DNA of 19,196 nucleotides from assembly GCA_964505295.1 (NCBI GenBank), contig CAZDHR010000088.1, forward strand, positions 1 through 19,196, in the 5' to 3' direction. A model generated the notes under the pieces. That model ran no database searches. It was not told the DNA's origin and saw only the letters and a list, made by a program, of their open reading frames with translations. Position numbers and translations under genes: made by a program. Origin of the DNA: DATKZH01 sp964505295 (GTDB lineage: Bacteria > Planctomycetota > Planctomycetia > Pirellulales > Thermoguttaceae). Shown here piece after piece: positions 1 through 6,298 of this stretch. Each line of letters starts with the position of its first letter. The stretch's first letter is position 1.

Positions 1-683
1 AGGGAAAAGCCCAATCGCCGGTTGGAGCAACGAGTTCCTGATGCAAGTCCTTGCCACGCAACGAACTTAATGTGCGCTGGCCCTGGGGCCCGTCCGAGCC
101 CGAAATCGGCAAGATCCTGGCCCGCCATTCGGTCGCCGCCCGCCTGCATTATCTCGGGGTTGCTCAAGGCCAAGCTCTGGTAGACGCCTACCATGCCATG
201 GACACTTTCGCGTTCGCTTCGCACACCGAAACGCAAGGGCTGGTGCTCGTGGAGGCCATGGCGTGTGGCCTGCCGGTCGTGGCGGTCGATGCGCCGGGTG
301 TCCGGGAAGTCGTCGTCGACGAGGTCAACGGAAGATCGCTGCCACGCGACCACGTCGAGCAGTTTGCACAAGCCTTGGCATGGATTGCGACAAGAACGCC
401 GCCCGAGCGCGAAGCCCTCCGCCGTAGCGCCACACAGACAGCCGCACGGTTTTCGATCAGCGCTTGTGCCGACCGGGCGCTGAGTTGCTACGACGCGGTG
501 CTGCGCAGCCAACGCGCCAGGAGGATGTCTGGGGCCAGCCTTGAAGACACTGCCTGGGCATCGGCACTGCGCCTGGTCGAGACAGAATGGCACCTCTGGT
601 CCAACCGGTTGCACGCGGTGGGACGAGTGGTCGGCGAGAGTGTTTCGCAGGACTTTGGGCGCTGGATCCCTCCGCGTGACTGA
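1..683 (+). pseudogene. 3' part of a GT4 glycosyltransferase, 5' end frame-broken or cut by the window edge
   Basis: The frame open from 51 to 683 encodes the C-terminal, nucleotide-sugar-binding half of a GT-B fold family 4 glycosyltransferase. Such enzymes transfer sugars from NDP-sugar donors in cell-envelope or exopolysaccharide synthesis. Visible are the late Rossmann region (ARLHYLG), the acidic E-x7-E signature (first E in SHTETQG, second in VEAMACG) and the usual GLPVVAVDAPGVREVV stretch, followed by a helical tail. Upstream, an in-frame TGA lies at 39-41. GT4-like words appear in other frames: NEFLMQVLATQR in frame 2 (up to the TAA at 68) and possibly REK in frame 1. The expected glycine-rich turn before GPSEPEIG also looks damaged. 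I therefore infer one or two frameshifts near 20-70 rather than a true TTG start at 51. The catalytic N-terminal half lies outside the window, so decay and edge sequencing error cannot be separated. Confidence 0.62.
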
Positions 684-689
684 GGCCAT

Positions 690-925
690 GATACAACGCC
701 ATGATCGCAGCCGTGTGCGAACGGTTCCGCCCCATCGTGATGATCACGCTGGCGGCCGTGCTGGGGATGCTGCCCTTGGCCCTCGGCCAGGGAATCGGGG
801 CGGAGATGCGAAACGGAGTGGGCATCGCATCGGCGGGCGGTATCCTGGTCTCCGGCGTGCTCACTCTGATCGTGATGCCCACCCTGTACGACCTGTTTAC
901 GCGAAAGAAAACCGCGGCCCATTGA
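690..925 (+). pseudogene. C-terminal fragment of an RND efflux transporter (first copy)
   Basis: About 75 codons, ending TGA at 923-925, encode the last two transmembrane helices of an AcrB/CusA-type RND pump inner-membrane subunit. The stretch reads RFRPIVMITLAAVLGMLPLA, then GIGAEMRNGVG and SAGGILVSGVLTLIVMPTLYDLF with a short basic tail. RND subunits are normally about 1000 residues long, so over 90% is missing. The open frame begins just after a TGA at 689-691, and recognisable homology starts near 700. No start codon with a ribosome site fits; the ATG at 701 is internal to the conserved helix. The preceding 16 bases belong to the end of the glycosyltransferase frame and a duplicated octamer. 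I read this as a remnant left by deletion, not a functional small protein. Confidence 0.7.
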
Positions 926-1188
926 TCGAACTTCCTGGAACGGCGATCGTGGGCGGATTGGTCACCTCGACGCTTCTGACCCTGGTCGTCATCCCCGTGG
1001 TCTACAGCGTGATGGACGACCTGCCCGGCTGGATTCGCGGGCTGTTCGGGTGGATCGGTCGCGCGGTTGGATCGTTGGTCGGCCGGTCTGCGGCGGGCGC
1101 GTTTGCCGAGTCGACGCTGCCCCCAGCCGCCGCATCGGCGATAGCCCCCGCCGACGACGCCCCGGAAGAGGCCGCCGTTTCGGGGTAG
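926..1188 (+). pseudogene. C-terminal fragment of a second RND efflux transporter
   Basis: Directly after the stop of the first RND fragment, frame 1 encodes a different RND C-terminus. GTAIVGGLVTSTLLTLVVIP and VVYSVMDDLPGWIRGLFGW cover the last transmembrane helix and cytoplasmic end. An alanine/proline-rich tail ends in EEAAVSG and TAG at 1186-1188. It aligns in register with the last helix of the first fragment (GGLVTSTLLTLVVIPVVY against GGILVSGVLTLIVMPTLY) but differs in sequence, so it is a paralogue tail rather than a duplicate. Only about 85 of some 1000 residues remain. There is no start codon or ribosome site of its own; the open frame runs in from unrelated sequence. Nonfunctional remnant, most likely. 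Confidence 0.66.
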
Positions 1189-1221
1189 TGAAGCGGGCGG
1201 TGCCGGGCGTTGTCTCGAAAC

Positions 1222-1248
1222 ATGCCTACGGGACTAGCCCCGTAGCAT
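1222..1248 (-). terminator. Hairpin at the end of the 1234-2049 gene, terminator-like
   Basis: Arms at 1226-1232 (CTACGGG) and 1239-1245 (CCCGTAG) pair perfectly over 7 bp with a 6-base loop. Three more pairs (ATG/CAT) are possible across one bulged base. The TAG stop of the minus-strand gene lies in the loop. On the minus strand only a short T run (TTTCG) follows, so this is a weak intrinsic terminator or simply one of the dispersed palindromes of this genome. Confidence 0.4.
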
Positions 1249-2049
1249 GGCGATGGCGTTCAGCAGAGCCATACCCCAGGGCGTGATGTCGAACGAAACG
1301 AGCCTCGAGATGGTTTCCTTGCCTAGAGGCTCTTCTCGATGTTTGCACGTCAACGCATCGAAGCGCGCCAGCATGTCGATGACCATCCGCTCGATCGAGC
1401 CGCGCAGCGCCGAGGCTGCGAAGCGGCTATCCTTGGCCGTCCATGTCAGTCCCGTCGCGGCGATCAGCCCGTCGGCAAACTCGTCGAATGGGACGTCAAT
1501 TCCAAGCGGCATCGACCGCAAGCTGACCAGCGTGGCCTCGGGGAAGAAGGAGGGCAGCGCGTCGCCCATGCCTTCAAGAGGATAGGCGATCAGCCAATTG
1601 ACCCGACGCCACCACACGGCCAGGAGGAAGGACACTTGCAGCATCGGCTCTGCACGCAAGAATCGCTCTCCCTGCGCGGTGAGTCGCCAGCGCCGAGCCC
1701 GGTCCGTCTTCATCAGCCCGCCCACCTCAGCCAGCACGTGGAGGAGGTAGAGCGGCCACACATCCTCTTCGCTGCGAAGCCGATAGGTTCTGTCCCCGAT
1801 GACGGTTTCCAGTGCAGGCGGATGGACGAAACGGGCGGTTACTTCCCGCACTGCCCTCAGCGGCATGCTCCCGGCGCCTTGAGTGCCTATCACCTTGTTA
1901 TCGCGCGCGAACGAGAGAAGGGTCACCATGTCCCTGCGCACCGCCGACACTTCCGCTTGACCCACGATCGAGGCGTCCTGACATTGCTCGAGCCAACTGC
2001 CGAGACATTCTTCCACTGACTTCACGGTCAAACGTGCGCGTCTTTGCAT
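1234..2049 (-). CDS. Uncharacterised protein with winged-helix-like segment (271 aa)
   Basis: I do not recognise a named family. The chosen ATG at 2049 begins MQRRARLTVKSVEECL and has AAGGGG placed 7 bases upstream. A longer frame back to 2130 exists but lacks a ribosome site, and a possible promoter would fall inside it. The protein is soluble, with no signal peptide or membrane segment. Residues around 90-135 (WPLYLLHVLAEVGGLMK then RRWRLTAQGERFL) look like a winged-helix module: a recognition helix, then a wing ending in the LTxxGxxFL pattern seen in many DNA-binding or structural wHTH domains. A tryptophan-rich part (VWWRRVNWLIAYP) follows. The gene lies 105 bases downstream of the sulfatase on the same strand but appears to have its own promoter. 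A role in regulation is only a guess from the fold impression. Confidence 0.72.
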   Translation of the reverse strand: MQRRARLTVKSVEECLGSWLEQCQDASIVGQAEVSAVRRDMVTLLSFARDNKVIGTQGAGSMPLRAVREVTARFVHPPALETVIGDRTYRLRSEEDVWPLYLLHVLAEVGGLMKTDRARRWRLTAQGERFLRAEPMLQVSFLLAVWWRRVNWLIAYPLEGMGDALPSFFPEATLVSLRSMPLGIDVPFDEFADGLIAATGLTWTAKDSRFAASALRGSIERMVIDMLARFDALTCKHREEPLGKETISRLVSFDITPWGMALLNAIAMLRG

Positions 2050-2080
2050 GGCGATTCCCCTTGTCTGCGTCTGAACGCGG

Positions 2081-2109
2081 ATTGTATCTTCTCGGAAGGT
2101 CTGCTTCCA
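2081..2109 (-). promoter_or_regulatory. Possible sigma-70-type promoter for the 1234-2049 gene
   Basis: Read on the minus strand, TGGAAG (2104-2109) and TACAAT (2081-2086) are separated by exactly 17 bases. The -10 element matches the consensus at 5 of 6 positions and the -35 element at only 3 of 6. It lies about 30 bases upstream of the chosen ATG. The evidence is positional and motif-based only. Confidence 0.33.
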
Positions 2110-2154
2110 CCGCCGCTGCGCGAAATGCACCAGAAACGGCGAAAGAGACGCGTG

Positions 2155-4104
2155 TCACTTGGGCGGCTCGAAATCCCACTGCGCGACCACGTCGCCCGCC
2201 CCGGATAGGCGAATCCAGTCGATCTCGATCCGGTCGGCCGACGGGGGATACAGGCGGACGTGAACCAGGGCCCCTTCGACGGGCACTTGGGCGCGGACTT
2301 CCTGCCACTGGCCGCCCGGGGGCACGTCGAACGAGATGACCTGACCTTCGGCGGGGAATTGCTTCTGGGCGGCGGTGCGCCACTGGATTTGTCCCTTGCC
2401 ACCGTCAGAAGACTTTACCCTAAGCGCCGCGACGACCGGCCCGGGGACCTTCACGCCGGCCGTGGCCACGAAGGCGGACTTGCCCGTCGGCTCCAGGTGC
2501 AGGACGCCGTCGCGGACCGCGTACTGGCTGCCACGCACGAGCCAGCGCCCCAAGGCGGCTGCTTGCGGGTCGTACTTGGGATTGGGCACGGGCACCAGGG
2601 CGTCGGTCTCTTTCAGGAACCCGTCGATCAGCCGGTCCAGCTCGCGGACCTTCTCCGGCATCCTGTCGGCCAGGTTGTTCGTCTCGCTCAGGTCCTCCTC
2701 CAGGTTGTACAGCTCGTACTGGTTGGGGAAGTAGTCGTTCGGCATGTAGAAGCGGATCAGCTTCCAGGGTCCTTTGCGCACGTAGGTGGCCGGCGAGTTG
2801 AGCCGGCCCAGGCCGTGCGGGAAGTGGCAGAAGATCGCCTCGCGCTTCGGCTTCCCGGTCTGCTTCAATAGGGGGACGATGCTCTCGCCGTCGAGGATCT
2901 GCCCGGGCTTGGGCGTAAGACCCGCGATCTCCAGGAGCGTGGGATAGAAGTCGACGCTGGAGACGACCTCGGAGCACCGGCTCCCGGGCTCGACGACGCC
3001 GGGCCAGGCGACGAGCATGGGCTCGCGGGAGCCGCCTTCGTAGATCATCGCCTTGCCGCCCCGCAGCGGGGCATTGTTCGTAGGCGGCAGATGGCCGGCC
3101 CAGCGGCGCCAGTCCTGCTGTAGGGTCCAGCGGCGCGAGCCTTCGGGGGCGGGCTTGTTGTCCTCCTTGGTGTTGCTGTGGACGTTGCCGCCGTTGTCGG
3201 AGAAGAAGATGAAGACCGTGTTGTCGGTAAGCCCCAGCTCGTCGAGCTTGTCCATCACGCGGCCGAGGCTTTCGTCGACGCTCTGGAGCATCGAGGCCAT
3301 GATCGGGTTGCCCTGCTTGCCGCGGGGGTCCTTCTTCTCGGCGTACTTCCGCGTGATCTCCTCTTTGTGTCCCCAGGGGCCGTGCACGCCGTACTGCCAG
3401 AGGTTGAGGAAGAAGGGGCGGTCGCGGTTCGACTGGATGAAGCGGATCGCCTCGTCGGTCACGCGGTCGGTGATGTATTCGCCCTCGGGGCCGTCGGTGA
3501 CCGTGCCGGCCCGAAACTCGTAGGGCGAGAAGTAGCTTCGCGGGCCGGGATCGGGCGCGCCATGGAAGGAGACCTCGAAGCCCTGCGCTTCGGGCCAGTG
3601 CTCCGGGTTGACGCCGAGGTGCCACTTGCCCACGTGGGCGGTGGCGTAGCCGGCGTCGCGCAGGGCCTCGGCGATCGTGGTCTCGTCGGCGGGCAGGAAC
3701 CGCTTGCTCCGCGGGAGGAGCATCTTCCGGTTGGGCGGCCCTTCGGCGGGGATGAGCGGCTCGTCGGGTAGCGGCGGCAGGTGGCCGGAGGGCGTGGTCA
3801 GCCGGAGCCGGGCCGGGTACTTGCCCGTCATGATGCTCGCCCGCGTCGGCGAGCAGAGCGGGTTGGCCGCGTAGGCGTCGGTGAACACCATTCCCCGCTC
3901 GGCGAGCCGCTCCATGTTCGGCGTTTCGTAGTACCGGCTGCCGTACACGGTCGAGTCCATCCAGCCCATGTCGTCGACCATGAAGAACACCACGTTGGGC
4001 GGGCGCTCGGCGCCGAGGGCGACGTCGAGCGTCGCCAACGTCCAGCACGACGCGACCATCCAACCCACAACCAAACCGAACACCGCACGAAGACCAAATC
4101 GCAT
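2155..4104 (-). CDS. Exported sulfatase (arylsulfatase A-like), 649 aa
   Basis: A formylglycine-dependent S1-type sulfatase that would hydrolyse sulfate esters, in planctomycetes often on sulfated polysaccharides, outside the cytoplasm. The N-terminus (about residues 1-31, ending ALGAE) is a hydrophobic signal peptide. Metal ligands are D44-D45 (VDDMG). The maturation motif C84-x-P86-x-R88 lies in CSPTRASIMTGKYPARL, and C84 would become formylglycine. Further active-site elements are HVGKWHLG (157-164), H241, DNGG (303-306) and GGKAMIYEGG (349-358). The catalytic and C-terminal sulfatase subdomains end near residue 510. Residues about 520-649 form an extra beta-rich tail ending in RIEIDWIRLSG and WDFEPPK, resembling a carbohydrate-binding-module-like sandwich. 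ATG 4104 is preceded by the strong site GGAGGA. A maturation enzyme (sulfatase-modifying factor) is not in the window. The exact substrate cannot be inferred. Confidence 0.95.
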   Translation of the reverse strand: MRFGLRAVFGLVVGWMVASCWTLATLDVALGAERPPNVVFFMVDDMGWMDSTVYGSRYYETPNMERLAERGMVFTDAYAANPLCSPTRASIMTGKYPARLRLTTPSGHLPPLPDEPLIPAEGPPNRKMLLPRSKRFLPADETTIAEALRDAGYATAHVGKWHLGVNPEHWPEAQGFEVSFHGAPDPGPRSYFSPYEFRAGTVTDGPEGEYITDRVTDEAIRFIQSNRDRPFFLNLWQYGVHGPWGHKEEITRKYAEKKDPRGKQGNPIMASMLQSVDESLGRVMDKLDELGLTDNTVFIFFSDNGGNVHSNTKEDNKPAPEGSRRWTLQQDWRRWAGHLPPTNNAPLRGGKAMIYEGGSREPMLVAWPGVVEPGSRCSEVVSSVDFYPTLLEIAGLTPKPGQILDGESIVPLLKQTGKPKREAIFCHFPHGLGRLNSPATYVRKGPWKLIRFYMPNDYFPNQYELYNLEEDLSETNNLADRMPEKVRELDRLIDGFLKETDALVPVPNPKYDPQAAALGRWLVRGSQYAVRDGVLHLEPTGKSAFVATAGVKVPGPVVAALRVKSSDGGKGQIQWRTAAQKQFPAEGQVISFDVPPGGQWQEVRAQVPVEGALVHVRLYPPSADRIEIDWIRLSGAGDVVAQWDFEPPK

Positions 4105-4105
4105 G

Positions 4106-4117
4106 GTTTCCTCCTTC
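4106..4117 (-). promoter_or_regulatory. Ribosome binding site of the sulfatase
   Basis: On the minus strand GGAAGGAGGAAACC directly precedes the ATG at 4104, placing GGAGG about 5 bases from the start. This fixes the start and agrees with the signal peptide. Confidence 0.7.
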
Positions 4118-4165
4118 CAGTGCCGTCCCGCGCCGCGGGAGACCGGGAAACGAACGTAACAGTCG

Positions 4166-4205
4166 CTTTTCGCTCCGCGAAAAGACGCTTGTTCGCGGAG
4201 CGAAC
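4166..4205. repeat. REP-like pair of inverted hairpins
   Basis: Two hairpins lie 6 bases apart upstream of the sulfatase. CTTTTCGC-TCC-GCGAAAAG (4166-4184) has an 8-bp stem. GTTCGC-GGA-GCGAAC (4191-4205) has a 6-bp stem. The 13-base cores are exact reverse complements of each other (TTCGCTCCGCGAA and TTCGCGGAGCGAA), so the unit is two copies of one palindrome in opposite orientation, as in bacterial BIMEs. It lies between two same-strand genes. Confidence 0.75.
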
Positions 4206-4248
4206 AACGACACTCATTGGAATGTCGGTGGTTACCTCGGGCAAATCC

Positions 4249-5817
4249 CTACAACAAGAGGAGCGAGTCTCGAATGAAATCGGCCGCCCGCGCCGTCTCG
4301 TCCAGCCGCATCACGGAATCGATAATGGCCTTCGCCCTTTTGGGCGGACAGATCCCGGAAAACTCGGCGCACTCGCGGAACTTGCGGATGACGTTGTCCA
4401 TGGCCATCGTCGTCTCGGGGCCGAGCACCTCGCGATGCGTCCGAAAGCACGTGAAGGTGCGTCCGTCTTTGGTGCGGACCTTCACGCCGTGGTACCGGTT
4501 GCCGCCCGCCGCCCACGGAATCAACTCGGGCTCTGGCGGTTTGGGCGGCGGGAGCTCGTCGAGCGGTTCCATGACGACGCGTTTGGCCAGCTCGGCCACT
4601 TCCGTGTCGCGCAGCACTTGCTCGTCGGCGATCTCGGCGAGCCCCACGCGGCCTCGCAACACGCCCAACGCCACGCAATACGCGCTGGAGAACTGCGCGT
4701 TGACCTGCGGGTTGTCGCCGATCCGGAACGGACCGCCCGTGAGGCTGGAACCGCGCCCCATGTGGACCTGGATCAGCTCGATGTCTTCCGCCTTGAAGTC
4801 GTGTTGCCGCCCGAGCTGAGCGGCGACGTACGCGTGCGAGACGCAGCAGCACGGGTGGGGCTTGATCGAATCGCGCTCGATCTCGTAGAAGTCGCGTGGC
4901 CCGGCCAGGTCGTCGGGGGTACACGGGTCGGCGTTCTTGTAGATTCGGAACAGTCCGGCATCGCCTTCCAGCGCGTGGGGAGGGCCGGTGACGCCCCGCC
5001 TGGCCAGTTCGGCGGCCCACAGCGCCGATCGGGCGGCGAAGGCCGGCTGGAGTCGCTTGGTGAGCGTCTTGTCGAACAGCGCCTGCCGGTTGCCCGACGC
5101 CTGGGCGTAGTTGATGCCCAGGGCGTGCACCGTCTCGTCGACCGTCATCCCGAACAGGCGGCAGGCCGCGGCGGTCGCTCCAAATCCGCCGATGACGCTG
5201 GCCGGCAAAAACCCCATCACGAAGTACCCGCCCTTCGCCTTCTGCTTGCGGAAGGCCGAACCCAAACGGCAGGTGACCTCCTGGCCCAAGACGACCGCGG
5301 CCAGCAGTTCCTTGCCGGAGGCGTCGGTCATTTCGGCGGCGGCCAGGCTGACGGGCAGCAGGGAGACCATGACGTGGCCCACGCCGAATTGGTGCGTATG
5401 GTCGAAGTCGTGGGCGTGGGACATGGCGCTGTTGGCGAAGGCCGCCTGCGGCGCGGGGAGCTTGCCGCCGTGGATCAGGAGGGTGGCTTCCGGCTTCCCT
5501 CCCCAGTCGCGCATCAGCTCGATCACCTCGGGGATGCCGCCGGCGTTGTAGCCGGCGATGGTCACGCCGAGCGTGTCGAGGACCATCTTCTTGGCGGCGT
5601 CGTAGGTCTTCGCCGGTACGTCGTCGTCGGCCGTATGGAGGGCAAGCTCCGCCAGGATCCTCGTGAGCGGCGCGCCGGCGTCTGCTTGCCCGCCGCTGTC
5701 GCCGGCCCCTGGTTCCTCTCGAGCCGAGCCGGCAAGGACCGCTCGGGGCAGGGCCACGGTCGCCACGCCGGCGCCCACGGCGGTCGTGAACATCTCTCTT
5801 CGCGTCATTCTCGTCAT
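4249..5817 (-). CDS. MmgE/PrpD-family protein with Tat-type signal (522 aa)
   Basis: A member of the MmgE/PrpD family, which includes 2-methylcitrate dehydratase and cis-aconitate decarboxylase; substrate unknown here. The start at 5817 (MTRMTRREMF) follows GAGGAG at 9 bases. Family marks are TYDAAKKMVLDTLGVTIAGY (about 71-90), the active-site region SHAHDFDHTHQFGVGH (133-148, with D137, D139 and H142), KRLQPAFAARSALWAAELA (254-272) and KPHPCCCVSHAYVAAQLG in the C-terminal third. The oddity is residues 1-35: TRREMF followed by a hydrophobic stretch (AVGAGVATVALPRAVLAG) matches a twin-arginine signal, so the enzyme may act outside the cytoplasm. Most family members are cytoplasmic. The spacer to the downstream sulfatase is 144 bases and holds the REP-like pair. 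Open frame extends upstream to 6000, but that part is repeat sequence and is rejected. Confidence 0.9.
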   Translation of the reverse strand: MTRMTRREMFTTAVGAGVATVALPRAVLAGSAREEPGAGDSGGQADAGAPLTRILAELALHTADDDVPAKTYDAAKKMVLDTLGVTIAGYNAGGIPEVIELMRDWGGKPEATLLIHGGKLPAPQAAFANSAMSHAHDFDHTHQFGVGHVMVSLLPVSLAAAEMTDASGKELLAAVVLGQEVTCRLGSAFRKQKAKGGYFVMGFLPASVIGGFGATAAACRLFGMTVDETVHALGINYAQASGNRQALFDKTLTKRLQPAFAARSALWAAELARRGVTGPPHALEGDAGLFRIYKNADPCTPDDLAGPRDFYEIERDSIKPHPCCCVSHAYVAAQLGRQHDFKAEDIELIQVHMGRGSSLTGGPFRIGDNPQVNAQFSSAYCVALGVLRGRVGLAEIADEQVLRDTEVAELAKRVVMEPLDELPPPKPPEPELIPWAAGGNRYHGVKVRTKDGRTFTCFRTHREVLGPETTMAMDNVIRKFRECAEFSGICPPKRAKAIIDSVMRLDETARAADFIRDSLLLL

Positions 5818-5910
5818 GGGCAGAGGCTCCTCGGTCCCAAGGGATTTGGTGCAGTTCCGCGGAGTGGAGTAACTCCATGGGTAATGAGGATGAAGTCGGC
5901 TATCGGGCGG

Positions 5911-6020
5911 CCGAAAAACAACTTCCCGACTTCCGTAGCAGGCACACGCCGTGTGCCGTCCGCTGGTTACGGCACACGGCGTGTGCCTACTACTCCGCAA
6001 ATGCGGAAGTTATTGTTCGG
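5911..6020. repeat. Nested inverted repeat, about 110 bp
   Basis: The inner arms, 5935-5959 and 5969-5993, are 25 bases each, match at 24 positions and enclose a 9-base loop. Each arm contains the palindromic word GGCACACGCCGTGTGCC. Outside them, 5911-5926 and 6005-6020 form a second arm pair matching at 14 of 16 positions (CCGAAAAACAACTTCC and its complement). The element has no coding capacity of its own and no clear target-site duplication. It resembles a small non-autonomous mobile or REP-type element. Confidence 0.78.
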
Positions 6021-6054
6021 TCGATCATGGGCAAGAGAAGTGGGGATGCCTCAA

Positions 6055-6086
6055 AAGCGGTGGAGCAACGGCATGGTAGACCGCTT
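6055..6086 (+). promoter_or_regulatory. Hairpin in the leader of the 37-codon frame
   Basis: AAGCGGT (6055-6061) and ACCGCTT (6080-6086) pair perfectly with an 18-base loop. The hairpin ends 10 bases before AGGAGG at 6097-6102. It could be a leader structure affecting translation of the small frame that starts at 6110. That role is inference from position only. Confidence 0.3.
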
Positions 6087-6109
6087 AACCGTGTACAGGA
6101 GGTCATGCC

Positions 6110-6223
6110 ATGAGACGTAGGAGAGCATACCGGGCGAAGGGTGTCAAGAAAGTGGCGTGCTGGGAGGTCGGCCGGGGCAAGCCCGGTGGTGTGACCCGAA
6201 TCGTCCACCCCAGAAAGCCGTGA
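6110..6223 (+). CDS. Possible small basic peptide, 37 aa
   Basis: Not a family I recognise. AGGAGG at 6097-6102 lies 7 bases before ATG 6110, an ideal distance, and the frame runs 37 codons to TGA 6221-6223. The peptide starts MRRRRAYRAKGVKK and ends RIVHPRKP. It is strongly basic, with one cysteine and one tryptophan (ACWEVG) and no membrane segment. An earlier ATG at 6105 gives only Met-Pro before a stop. Immediately at the stop, GTGACGG (6220-6226) can pair with CCGTCAC (6238-6244) around a loop containing six Ts. The neighbours are a nested repeat upstream and a dead transporter downstream. It could be a real small protein, a leader peptide, or the tail of a decayed gene. Confidence 0.35.
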   Translation: MRRRRAYRAKGVKKVACWEVGRGKPGGVTRIVHPRKP

Positions 6224-6298
6224 CGGTCCGTTTTTTGCCGTCACCTCGGCTGGCAGCCGTGCCTCGTTTGTGCTCTATGGGCCGGAAGAGGAGTGGCG

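Noticed and set aside
701..925. A real 74-residue membrane protein starting at ATG 701.
   Set aside because: The ATG lies inside a conserved RND helix, has no ribosome site, and the sequence is the end of a much larger known protein.
4212..4244. Minus-strand start giving a peptide MSVVVRSANKRLFAE.
   Set aside because: This is the translation of the REP-like hairpin pair and runs out of frame into the sulfatase; it is a repeat artefact.
3781..6120. Plus-strand open frame of 779 codons opposite the sulfatase and MmgE/PrpD genes.
   Set aside because: It is antisense to two genes with clear motifs, has an arginine/glycine/valine-biased composition typical of GC-rich shadow frames, and lies over the repeat element at its end.
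6224..6244. Intrinsic terminator with six Ts after the 37-codon frame.
   Set aside because: The T run lies inside the loop of the inverted repeat, not after a stem, on either strand, so it does not fit a rho-independent terminator.
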